61,210 nt of DNA from Pseudomonadota bacterium (GTDB lineage Bacteria > Pseudomonadota > Gammaproteobacteria > JAIEPX01). The notes beneath the pieces were generated by a model. The model was not told where the DNA came from and did no database searches. It saw nothing but the letters and a program-made list of their open reading frames with translations. A program made the position numbers and the translations under genes. The stretch spans positions 1 to 61,210 of the forward strand of contig JAKORL010000226.1 in assembly GCA_029777855.1 (NCBI GenBank), given 5' to 3'. Below are positions 1 to 8,900 of the stretch, in pieces (position 1 is the first letter of the stretch; each line of letters starts with the position of its first letter).

Positions 1-330
1 AATATTGTTTCTTTTCCATATCTTCTATAAGTGTTATTAATATCCGTCACATTGAATAAAGCTATAGTTTATGATGTTTCACGTGGAACATCGTTTTGAT
101 TCTCCCTAAGATTTGAACTTAACCAAGTGAAATATGATCATGGTCGCAATCTCGCATCAAACCAAAAAGTTAATATCATTATATTTTTTGAGCGGAGAGC
201 TTAAAAACGTAGCCTGACAATCAAGTTTTTGAATGGATCAGCATAAAATCTCGTGCAAATCCCAACTTCTGCATGGGCATGATAAGATCTATATCAAGCT
301 TTTTGAGTCGGGATGGCGTGACCTGCGCTG
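1..330. other. Intergenic region, no gene seen
   Basis: This stretch holds the parS-like site at 75-90 and no convincing reading frame. It lies downstream of the minus-strand multi-kinase gene. I see no strong stem followed by a T-run, so no terminator is assigned. Confidence 0.5.
75..90. promoter_or_regulatory. parS: parS-like ParB-binding site
   Basis: The 16-mer TGTTTCACGTGGAACA is a near-perfect inverted repeat around CACGTG and matches the ParB centromere consensus TGTTNCACGTGRAACA known from many bacteria. It lies in a non-coding stretch. Such sites usually cluster near the chromosomal origin, and gyrB, often an origin-proximal gene, lies 12.8 kb away. I saw no second copy in this window. 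The match is read directly; ParB binding is inferred. Confidence 0.8.
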
Positions 331-2991
331 CTACAAAGAATGAACATGAGATCCAAGCTCAGTTGTCATAGTAGAAATCTCATCGGAATCAAAAAATAAA
401 TTAATTTCTCGCTGAGCGGAGGCACTATCATCTGAACAATGCACCGCATTCCACTTAATTGTATGACCAAAAAGGTTTCTTAGTGTATTTTTTTCAGCTT
501 TGGTTGGGTCAGTTGCTCCTTTGATTGACCTTAATTTTTTTGCAGCCTCTTCTGCTTGCAATACCATAACAGTACAAAGTCCGGAAGTCAGCAAATCAAG
601 CACTTCAATTCTTTCGGCTTTCATGTTGGGGTACAATTTGTCAACATCCTGGGTATTAAAGCGCCACATTTTTAAGCCGATCACCTTAAAACCTTGTTTT
701 TCAAGAAATGATATAACCTCACCGATTCTGTTTTGAGCTTGAATGTCGGGTTTTAGTATCGCGAGTGTTATGCTCTGATCCTCAGACATTTGTAAAGGAC
801 CTGGGTTTTTTAAATGTAATTGAGGTTCTTGGTTGAAAAAACGTAAAGGTGAAAAAACAATAGGCGAGCGGTGCACAGAAATGAATTTATGTTTAGATTC
901 CGGCGGTGGGAGCATTAAAAAAGGATAGGGTTTTTTGGTCATTGCAAGTTTAGTGACATTGTCAAGATGCTTTGTAAAGGAAAGGGAATCAATATGCTTT
1001 CTGCAATTATCCATTCTTACCGAATGCATTTTTTCGAATTCACTGGAAGAAATTGAATAATGATTATTGATTGCTTGGAGTTTTGCCCATACTGCCAAAT
1101 GAAATTCTACTAATAACTTTTGCAGTATTAGACGTGATGAATTGATGGAATTGGTGGCGCCAAAATAATAAATTAATAACCTGTCTTCTTGTTTATCATT
1201 AAAATTTGCTTCCACTGATAACTTTGCTAGATCCCAAAAAACGTCATTATTTCCAGAACATTCCCAATCTGAGATAACCACATGCTGATCGCTTGTTCTA
1301 TATAATAAATTATAGATCGAAATATCGTTATTGCAGGGGGCTTTATTTTCACAACATTGATCAAGGATCTCGGCAACACGATGGCAAACAACGGCTATTT
1401 TATCCATATCTACAGGAAGTAAAGCCTGACGTTGACGTAATGCAAATAATACTCGCTCATCATATTTTATGGGAACGTAGTCACATTCAAACAAGGGAGA
1501 CTGATGTAAAGTTTTTAGCGCTGATACCACTGATTTAATAAATATATCAGATTGATGAACCTCATCATATGTAAATTTTCGATAATCATTCAAGTACGGA
1601 GCAATATAGGTATATGTCTCGAGATCATAATCTATTATTTTAGGGTATAAATTTAAATCATTGGCCTGTTTTAAGCTCAGTAATTCTTTATCTCCAGTAA
1701 TACGATAAATATCTTCAGCATCTCCTGCTATTCTTACAAAATATGACTGCTCGTAGAGATGGTCTTTTACTTTGAATGTCCTGTTGTTCAGTGAAGAAAG
1801 CCCTTCAATCGAAATATTATCAACGTCGATTTTGAATGTAGTATCTTTAACTGCGAGTTTTTTGAGCACCCTATAAACCTTGAAATTTAATAATAATTCC
1901 GCATTTTTTATTTGCTGTTTCTTAAGTGTAAAATTGACTGAATCAATAATAGATCTCAACGCCTCGCTCGCTTTTTCAAGATTATCATTGATAATGAGAT
2001 AGTCGTAATCATTGTAGCTTGCCTGCTCTAGTTCACGCTCAGATTTTTGATAACGTTCTTGCATTGATTTGACGTCTTCATTACGAGAACCCAACCGATC
2101 CATGATTGATGCCATTTTAGGTGGGCATATATAAATGGCTTGTAAATCAGGCACCTTCTCGCGTACCTGTGGTAAGACAGAGCTTGAAACATCTATTATA
2201 AGTGAAATTCCATGGTTAAGCTTATTTAAAACTACATCTAAAGGTATGCCGTAATATTGGTTGTAATCTTCGAAATGTTGTAAAAACACTGTTTTCTCTC
2301 GAAGTGCTTCATAGTCTGTTTTCGTAATAAAATGATAAGGCTCGCCTTCGCTTTCATTCGCTCTTTTTTCCCTAGTACTATAAGGGACGAGCCGCTCTAT
2401 TTCTGGCATTTTTTCGATGACTTTTTTGATTACACTTGTTTTCCCAACGCCTGAAGGTCCAGATACGATATACAAAGTACCTTTTTTAACTAAGCGCTTA
2501 GCAGCATCGAAGGTTGGAACTGCAATATTAGTGGCTATTCTATGTAATGGTTTTAGGTCTTTGCTTTTATAAATAAAATCAAGCACCTCATTCAGATTCA
2601 TATTAAAACCACGAGAAGAATTATCTAGAGTTATATCCGCAATGGGCTTAACAATGGGGACATACTGAGTGTTTAAAAGCTTTCCAATAGTTTCATAATT
2701 TGCAAGGAATGCTAGACTTTCAACTGTGATACGTTGAGCAAGGCGTGCCAAGCAAATATCCGGGGGGGTATCGACATAAATTAATACATCTACTTTTGTG
2801 CGTAATTTTTCACAAGAATCAAGATTGATTTCTAATACTATGATTTTATCAGAGATGTCTTCTTCTGTAGGAATATAATGTTCAGCGCTGAGCAGAGCGA
2901 CAGTTTGAGATGCAGGAAAATATGTTACCAGTTTTTCGATTACGGTGGTTTTTCCTGCACCTTTACTTCCTGTCACACCAATAATAATCAT
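331..2991 (-). CDS. Four-kinase fusion: nucleoside kinase-like, guanylate kinase, choline kinase-like, NDP kinase
   Basis: This is an 886-residue protein with four kinase-like domains. Residues 1-135 form a uridine-kinase-like P-loop domain (GSKGAGKTT at 8-16, IYVDTPPD at 71-78). Residues 170-350 are guanylate kinase (GPSGVGKTS at 178-186; the GMP-site pattern S-TR-R-E-G-Y-F around 205-221). Residues about 370-680 resemble choline kinase or APH (NND-ISIYN with D556 and N561; SDWE with D575). Residues 740-868 are nucleoside diphosphate kinase (LKPD at 746-749; NAVH with the phospho-acceptor H851; SDD after it). Three of the domains would make a nucleoside to NMP to NDP to NTP ladder. The choline-kinase His is Asn here, but the catalytic Asp is kept. 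It is the last gene of a tight operon, 14 nt after the SHMT-like gene, with a GAGGG ribosome site. The domain calls are firm; the substrates are unknown. Confidence 0.88.
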   Translation of the reverse strand: MIIIGVTGSKGAGKTTVIEKLVTYFPASQTVALLSAEHYIPTEEDISDKIIVLEINLDSCEKLRTKVDVLIYVDTPPDICLARLAQRITVESLAFLANYETIGKLLNTQYVPIVKPIADITLDNSSRGFNMNLNEVLDFIYKSKDLKPLHRIATNIAVPTFDAAKRLVKKGTLYIVSGPSGVGKTSVIKKVIEKMPEIERLVPYSTREKRANESEGEPYHFITKTDYEALREKTVFLQHFEDYNQYYGIPLDVVLNKLNHGISLIIDVSSSVLPQVREKVPDLQAIYICPPKMASIMDRLGSRNEDVKSMQERYQKSERELEQASYNDYDYLIINDNLEKASEALRSIIDSVNFTLKKQQIKNAELLLNFKVYRVLKKLAVKDTTFKIDVDNISIEGLSSLNNRTFKVKDHLYEQSYFVRIAGDAEDIYRITGDKELLSLKQANDLNLYPKIIDYDLETYTYIAPYLNDYRKFTYDEVHQSDIFIKSVVSALKTLHQSPLFECDYVPIKYDERVLFALRQRQALLPVDMDKIAVVCHRVAEILDQCCENKAPCNNDISIYNLLYRTSDQHVVISDWECSGNNDVFWDLAKLSVEANFNDKQEDRLLIYYFGATNSINSSRLILQKLLVEFHLAVWAKLQAINNHYSISSSEFEKMHSVRMDNCRKHIDSLSFTKHLDNVTKLAMTKKPYPFLMLPPPESKHKFISVHRSPIVFSPLRFFNQEPQLHLKNPGPLQMSEDQSITLAILKPDIQAQNRIGEVISFLEKQGFKVIGLKMWRFNTQDVDKLYPNMKAERIEVLDLLTSGLCTVMVLQAEEAAKKLRSIKGATDPTKAEKNTLRNLFGHTIKWNAVHCSDDSASAQREINLFFDSDEISTMTTELGSHVHSL

Positions 2992-3005
2992 AAAAAAGCC
3001 CTCGT

Positions 3006-4355
3006 CTAGTTTATTGTACTCATTAAGTCTTTTAAAACAGTGAATAAATTTTTTAAATCACTGAATTCATCGTTAGCACTGATATCTTCATAAGAAAAAC
3101 AATATTGTGGATACTTTATTTTATTTTTTAAATACTTCATTTTGTCGTGTGCTTGATTATTCAAATGATCTAAATGCAGTACATCGCTCATCAATTCGCC
3201 CAATAAAATTGCATCTTCATTAGTCCCACCATAACGAGTGAATTCCGCTAAAGATAGTCTAAAGGCAGGTTGGTGAATACCTGGTAAGGCATCGAATCGA
3301 TTCGTGACAATACCAAGTGTGCATAATTTTTTGATGTAATCCTCAATATTGTAGTGTTGATTGGGATAAGCCCAAATCTGGTGATTTTGTGTATAGTCAC
3401 GTTCTTTAGCAGCAACATAAAATCCCTGCTGATCGAGTGTTTTGGCCAGAGTTTTTGAATTAGAAATTATTGTTTTAGCATATTTTGTGCCCTGACAGTA
3501 TTTCATCTCCATGAGTGTAATAGCTAATGATAATGAACTTGCGGGATTGTGGTGACTCACGAAATGGTTTGCTTTTTCTTTTATTATTTTATCCAATACC
3601 TGATTATTGGTTGAAAGAAATCCTTTATGCGGCCCTGGCAAGGTTTTGTGTGTTGACCCTCCAATGATATCAGCTCCATTATTAAGCGGATTTTCAAGCG
3701 CTTTACCTATGATTAGACCATTCGTGTGGCTTGTATCATAATATAGTATCGTTTCAGGGGAAAAGGCATCAATTAATTCGCGAATAGGTTTAGGATTTAA
3801 TGGAAATAAAAATACCGAATGGTCTACATAGATCAATGCTGGTTTTTTTTCCTTTAATATAAGTTCCAATGCATCATAATCAACATCATAAGCATTCATG
3901 AAGGGAATGTATGTTACATTCAATCCAAATCGCTCCGCAATGACCGAAGTACTAAAATGGCCTCCATTTTCTAAAGGGACTGCTAATACAGTGTCACCAA
4001 TTTTTGTCAAAGCAGCCAAGGCGACTGTCATACAGTTCATTCCCGAAATAGGACGAACATTCACATAAGATGCCTCTGTTAATTCTTTTAACAATGGAAC
4101 CAGATAAACATCCTCTATATTTTCGACTACCTCTCCATTTGGAAATAACCACTTGCCAAATCTACGTATATCGTCTAAGTAGTATCGGGAGTGAATATCA
4201 AGTAAATAGGGGATTCTCGCTAAAGGTGACAATACATTTTCGCTGGATACCAGACTGATGCGTGTATTCGCTTGATACTCATTTTTTAAAATAACAGACA
4301 CAAGGCTATGTACACTAGGATTTAGAGAAGGGGTGATTTCTTTATTAGCGCACAT
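3006..4355 (-). CDS. SHMT-like PLP enzyme (possible transaldolase)
   Basis: This is a 449-residue fold-type I PLP enzyme of the serine hydroxymethyltransferase family. It has the SHMT substrate loop (LVSSEN at 35-40), the ring-stacking GGH (131-133), the PLP-binding Asp and His in DTSH (207-210), and the Schiff-base lysine K237 in GGSTHKTLPGP, which is the SHMT active-site signature. Sequence outside these motifs is divergent, and the gene sits in a biosynthesis-like operon rather than with folate genes. A specialised member such as an L-threonine transaldolase or alkyl-serine synthase is therefore as likely as a housekeeping glyA. The start follows an AAGGGA ribosome site. The gene ends 14 nt before the multi-kinase gene. 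Family confidence is high; the reaction is inferred. Confidence 0.82.
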   Translation of the reverse strand: MCANKEITPSLNPSVHSLVSVILKNEYQANTRISLVSSENVLSPLARIPYLLDIHSRYYLDDIRRFGKWLFPNGEVVENIEDVYLVPLLKELTEASYVNVRPISGMNCMTVALAALTKIGDTVLAVPLENGGHFSTSVIAERFGLNVTYIPFMNAYDVDYDALELILKEKKPALIYVDHSVFLFPLNPKPIRELIDAFSPETILYYDTSHTNGLIIGKALENPLNNGADIIGGSTHKTLPGPHKGFLSTNNQVLDKIIKEKANHFVSHHNPASSLSLAITLMEMKYCQGTKYAKTIISNSKTLAKTLDQQGFYVAAKERDYTQNHQIWAYPNQHYNIEDYIKKLCTLGIVTNRFDALPGIHQPAFRLSLAEFTRYGGTNEDAILLGELMSDVLHLDHLNNQAHDKMKYLKNKIKYPQYCFSYEDISANDEFSDLKNLFTVLKDLMSTIN

Positions 4356-4366
4356 TTTATTTTCCC

Positions 4367-5044
4367 TTATAGTTTGTCTAATTCAGCTGATATCCCATCA
4401 TAAAACTTAGCCCATATTGTAGCTGCAGTCATTGCTCCAATTTTAAACAAATTACGAGTAAGGTCATCAGTTAACATTGGCAATAGAGTGTCCTTGAGTA
4501 CATCGCCGTGTATCTCATCCAAGGATGTGTGTAAATCAAAAAAGTACAATTGATGAGAATTAAATTCATCTCGTTGAAGTAATTGTGAGTAAATAAGGTT
4601 AAACCATTCCGATGAAATACCCTCCATGCAGGCCATCGAAGCTAATGTTTCAGTCAATGTGGACTTAATGTAGAAGTGATCAAAAGATTCCATCAGTTGA
4701 ATTGTGTGTTGACTTTTTTCTGCAAGCGGCTTTTCAAAAGCCATCAAAAATCTCTTCAATAAGTTAGCGTGAGTTTCGCTATAATCAAGATCTTTAATTT
4801 TTTGGAACCCCCCGCATTCATCAATTAGATTTTCTGTTAAGACAAAACGTATTTTTTCATTATTTGCTTTCCAGAGTAGCAAGCCAAGATACCCAGGGAA
4901 ATTATTAACAAAATAATAAATCTGAGAAAATAAGTGGTGTAGCTTCTCTTTTGAAATGATATCAAGTTCATGCAATAATGGCGAAGAAAACATGACGTTT
5001 TTTCCCTCACTAAGGACACTATCATAATATTCCAGCGCTTTCAT
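4367..5044 (-). CDS. Haem-oxygenase-like di-iron oxidase (HDO)
   Basis: This is a 225-residue, probably all-helical protein. Candidate iron ligands follow the heme-oxygenase-like di-iron oxidase pattern: ENLIDE (71-76), H92 in SETHANLL, E141 in MEGIS, and an H-x3-D-x2-H triad (H172, D176, H179 in LHTSLDEIHGD). The same arrangement is known from SznF, UndA and BesC-type enzymes, which do N-oxygenation, C-C cleavage or desaturation on amino-acid or fatty-acid substrates. The start codon overlaps the stop of the cupin gene by 4 bp, so the two are probably translationally coupled. PqqC/TenA-type relatives without metal are an alternative, but the ligand set argues against them. Confidence 0.75.
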   Translation of the reverse strand: MKALEYYDSVLSEGKNVMFSSPLLHELDIISKEKLHHLFSQIYYFVNNFPGYLGLLLWKANNEKIRFVLTENLIDECGGFQKIKDLDYSETHANLLKRFLMAFEKPLAEKSQHTIQLMESFDHFYIKSTLTETLASMACMEGISSEWFNLIYSQLLQRDEFNSHQLYFFDLHTSLDEIHGDVLKDTLLPMLTDDLTRNLFKIGAMTAATIWAKFYDGISAELDKL

Positions 5045-5790
5045 TGGGCATTCTCCTGTATAATTTTGTCTGTTTCGGTTTTGCTTAATTCAAGGTAGCG
5101 TCTTAGCACTTCTTCTAACTCAGTAGTAGATAAATATGTGGGTATTACATTAGGCACTTTATCGTTAACAATGATATTACGTGAAGAATTCTTAACCAGA
5201 GCTGATCGACACATTAATGTTGCCGACATCACGTCATCAGAAGAGACAATCCGGTGTAGTACATTGGGATCAAGGGTATAACACTCACCTGCTACTCGAG
5301 TGACTGTGTTAACGTAGGTAACTTTTGCTTTTCCAAGATAGAGTGGCTGCTGTTCTTTACCTATATACATGTACTCATCATAACTTTTGGTATTATCTGA
5401 AACAGAGTTTTCCCATATTTCGCTTTTTAACGATCCATTAATAATGGCTGAAGCAAGATACCAACGATGATCATGTAATGTTTCTTTAACATCGATACCA
5501 TTTAGCCATATATGTAGTCGTAATGTATAAGATTCTTCGTCCAATAATATTATTTTATAAAAACCATTTTGATGAAGATAAGAATTCTTGGCGATAGATT
5601 CTAGAGTATCTGAATTCTTTAATATCTCTACTAAGATTTCATGGACTCCTTGTCTTCCAAATAATTGAAGCGCTTGTGCAATTTTATGCATGGTGTCTTT
5701 AGATGATGACGTACTATTAAAGCTTTCTTTAATTACGTTTTTCAAATTGTTTAGTCTCAGAGAGACTTTTTCATTTAAGTTTAACATCAT
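5041..5790 (-). CDS. Cupin-fold metalloprotein, cysteine-dioxygenase-like
   Basis: The protein has about 249 residues from the ATG at 5790. A GGGGGG ribosome site 6-7 nt upstream supports this start over one at 5823. The central domain has the cupin motif TLHDHRWYLAS, giving an HxH pair, and a later LDPNVLHRI that supplies the third His, as in mononuclear iron cupins and cysteine-dioxygenase relatives. The N-terminal 60 residues are helical. It is the first gene of the operon and overlaps the di-iron oxidase gene. A cupin next to an HDO recalls SznF, where both folds share one chain; that parallel is inference. Substrate unknown. Confidence 0.68.
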   Translation of the reverse strand: MMLNLNEKVSLRLNNLKNVIKESFNSTSSSKDTMHKIAQALQLFGRQGVHEILVEILKNSDTLESIAKNSYLHQNGFYKIILLDEESYTLRLHIWLNGIDVKETLHDHRWYLASAIINGSLKSEIWENSVSDNTKSYDEYMYIGKEQQPLYLGKAKVTYVNTVTRVAGECYTLDPNVLHRIVSSDDVMSATLMCRSALVKNSSRNIIVNDKVPNVIPTYLSTTELEEVLRRYLELSKTETDKIIQENAQ

Positions 5791-5823
5791 GCTTATCCCC
5801 CCCTTTGTGATAGGTAATCTCAT

Positions 5824-5987
5824 TAAAATTCATTCATGGGATATAGTCTATCTCACGAGATTAAGATTTTTCTCCGTAATACTACGTGATTGCTACTTAA
5901 CTTCAACAAAGCTACACTCATTATAAGTGGCTTAAAGAGGCTTATGCAAGCCAAGTATATTTTCGTCTGTTATCTTGTGGGGGCAAA
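5824..5987. promoter_or_regulatory. Divergent promoter region of the biosynthesis-like cluster
   Basis: These 164 bp separate the minus-strand cupin operon from the plus-strand NRPS-NACHT-WD40 gene. Both directions must start here or just inside the cupin 5' end. A GGGGG ribosome site precedes the plus-strand ATG. I could not pick out a convincing -35/-10 pair or operator. Confidence 0.45.
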
Positions 5988-8900
5988 ATGCAAAAATTGA
6001 TACAAGAGGCCGTATTTTACATTCAAAAAAGCGTATTCATGTCAGAATTTCGTAAAGGCAAATCGGGAATTCTATCTCAAACGCTCCTAACAAAAATAGA
6101 TTCAAAAATACGCGATTCCTTGCCTGTGGATTCATCAATCACATTAGAACACATGCAGCAGTGGCGTTCTAACAAGCCAATACCATATAAGCAGAGACTC
6201 CATATTGAAGATTTTCTATTGAAGACACTCCCTACTCAGCAAGATATCCAAAAACATCACCAAAATGATTATGAAAAACTTCATGAATGTAGCAGTTTTA
6301 TATTTCTTCACCGTTTTGAGGCTATGGCAAAATATTATCCCAATAACACAGCCATCATCTTTAAAGATCAGATTTTCACTTATGAACAGGTAAATGAGAA
6401 AGCTAACCAAATAGCACGCAACCTAATAATGCATGAACACATTAAAAAAGGTGATATTATTGGCACTTTTTTACCTAGAGAGCCTGAATGGATCATCACA
6501 ATCTTAGCAATCTGGAAAGCGGGAGGTACCTTTGTTGCTATAGACCCCACTGCCATCGGTTCTACACCGGATGCAATTGATGAATACTTCGAAAAGTTCG
6601 CTCAAACCATCAGTGATGCTAAACCCGTACTGATTGTCACTCGCTCTGATCACCAATACCTTCTGCCTAAATCATCAGAATCAAATACCTTTTCATGCCT
6701 TTGCTTAGATGATCGTTTTGATATTATTGATAGTATGCCCTTGACCAATCTAGATAATGAACTAAAACCCGATGATTTAGCCTACATTCTTTACACATCT
6801 GGATCATCGGGTAAACCCAAGGGTGTGGAAATTACTCAACGTGGTCTGATCCCGTGTTTAGAGGCACATCGTGAATGCGTTGATCTCACGCATGAGTCAA
6901 TTATGGCACAATATGCAACATGCGATTTTGATGCATGGGTAGCGGAAATGTTAATATTAGGAATAGGCGGCGCCTTAGCCATCGTACCCAGTGAGATTAG
7001 GCTTGATGAAAAAGCTTGTGCAGCATATTACCAGCGCCATAATATATCTATTGTCATCTTCACTCCCGCATTTTTGAACAAACTGGGCGGGCCTGAGAAT
7101 TTTAGGTCCTGGAGAGCCCTATTCATCGTGGGGGAATCATTTGAATGGGAAGATGCTAAAAAATGGTTTAACTCCAACCCATCTCTAGAAATTGTTAATG
7201 GATATGGTCTCGTAGAAACAACTATTTGTACGACGTTGGAGAACCTTGATTTTTCAGAATCACAAAAACCATTGAGCATAGGTAAGGCCATCTTTGGAAC
7301 AGAGATTGTCATCAAAAAACCGACCAATCTCGATTGCATAGAATATGGCGAGAATGTGCAATATTTTCCTGATGAGGTTATTGATCAGGAAGGAGAAATA
7401 TGGGTAAAAGGGATTTCTCTTACCGCAGGTTACCGTGGTGATGCGAAAAAGGAAAATGCCTGGCGCTTTGTGGATATACATAACAATATAAAAGCAATTA
7501 TTGATACAGAGACCTTCTATAAAACGGGTGATAAAGCCATTATGCATGCCGATAAAAGACTTGAACATCTAGGTCGGTATTCTCGGATGGTTAAAATTAG
7601 TGGGCAACGAATCGAATTACCAAGTATTGAAAAAAATCTTTGTAGCAAATTTAATCTAGAAAAAATGAATCTTGCTGTAGACGCAGTTGGTAGTTCGCTC
7701 GAGGATAAAACACTAACTACTATACTTGTTTTTATTGTTAAAGATAAAGATAAGATTATAAATGAAAATGAGATTCGCGAAGCGATTGTAACCATTGAGA
7801 AAAATATAGACAGAAAAAAACAATTAGTTATCATCTTTAGAGATGAAAAACTACCCACCACGCATTCAAAAATAAACTATAAACAACTTAAGATATCTTA
7901 CTTTGAATCTACAAAGAAAAATGAATTTCTAGAAATTGAAAGATCAATTAATGATATTCTCCCATCATATGAAGAGTTGATATATCAGGCGTTAAGAAAT
8001 ATTTGGAAAGAAATCCTTCCAAAATCTGACCCAAAACTTCATGATAGTTTTTTCGTGTTGGGCGGCAGGTCAATAGATATAAGCGCACTCACCAATAAAG
8101 TGCAACTCCAATACCCAGAAATACAAAATTATATTAATAACCCCTGGGTTTTTGAATGCAATACCCTGTTTGCACAAGTCAAAAGTATTTATAATTTGAG
8201 AAATCCGTGTGATATTAATCTTTTATCAAAAAAAATTGATATGGACGCGCCCTACATAGTATTTTGCCCACCTTCCATCTTAGGTAACTCTAAACATGAT
8301 TATTCCTATATTGCTGAAAAGCTAGACGGAAATTTTCAACTTTATGGTTTAAATGCACGGGGTTTAGATGATCCCTCACATATGCCAACGACGATTTATA
8401 GTATGGCTATGGATTATGCCCTTGCCATAAAACAATGGTGCGAAAAAAATAACAAACTTTCTGCGCCTGTTTTTATATTAGGTTGGTCATCAGGCGGCAT
8501 ATTAGCGCCTGAAATTGTAAATGCACTCTCGACATGTAAAATTTCAGCTTATGCTTATGTGTGTGATTCTATCGCACCGTTTCCCTTTCATCATTTTACT
8601 CCTGAAGATCATGCTCGTGAATTAGTATTTTTGGCAACAATGCTTAGCGAACGTTTAAATTTAAAGTTAAATGTCGAGGAATTAACAGCCTGCTTAATCA
8701 ATAAACAAAAACACCGCGATCGAATAGAGGCATGCTTCGACTACTTGATAAGTCTTTCCTCCAAAGAGGATCACAATATTATACTGACAGCAAAAATTAT
8801 TCGATTAGCCGAGCATAATTATATATTAAGAAATTCCTTAAAACCCTTTAAGCTATATAAGGCCCAAGATAATCTGTTTAAAAATGTTTTGCCTACTGAT

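Noticed and set aside
5690..5926. Plus-strand frame across the cupin 5' end and divergent promoter
   Set aside because: Overlaps the cupin gene antisense and has no ribosome site or protein-like pattern.
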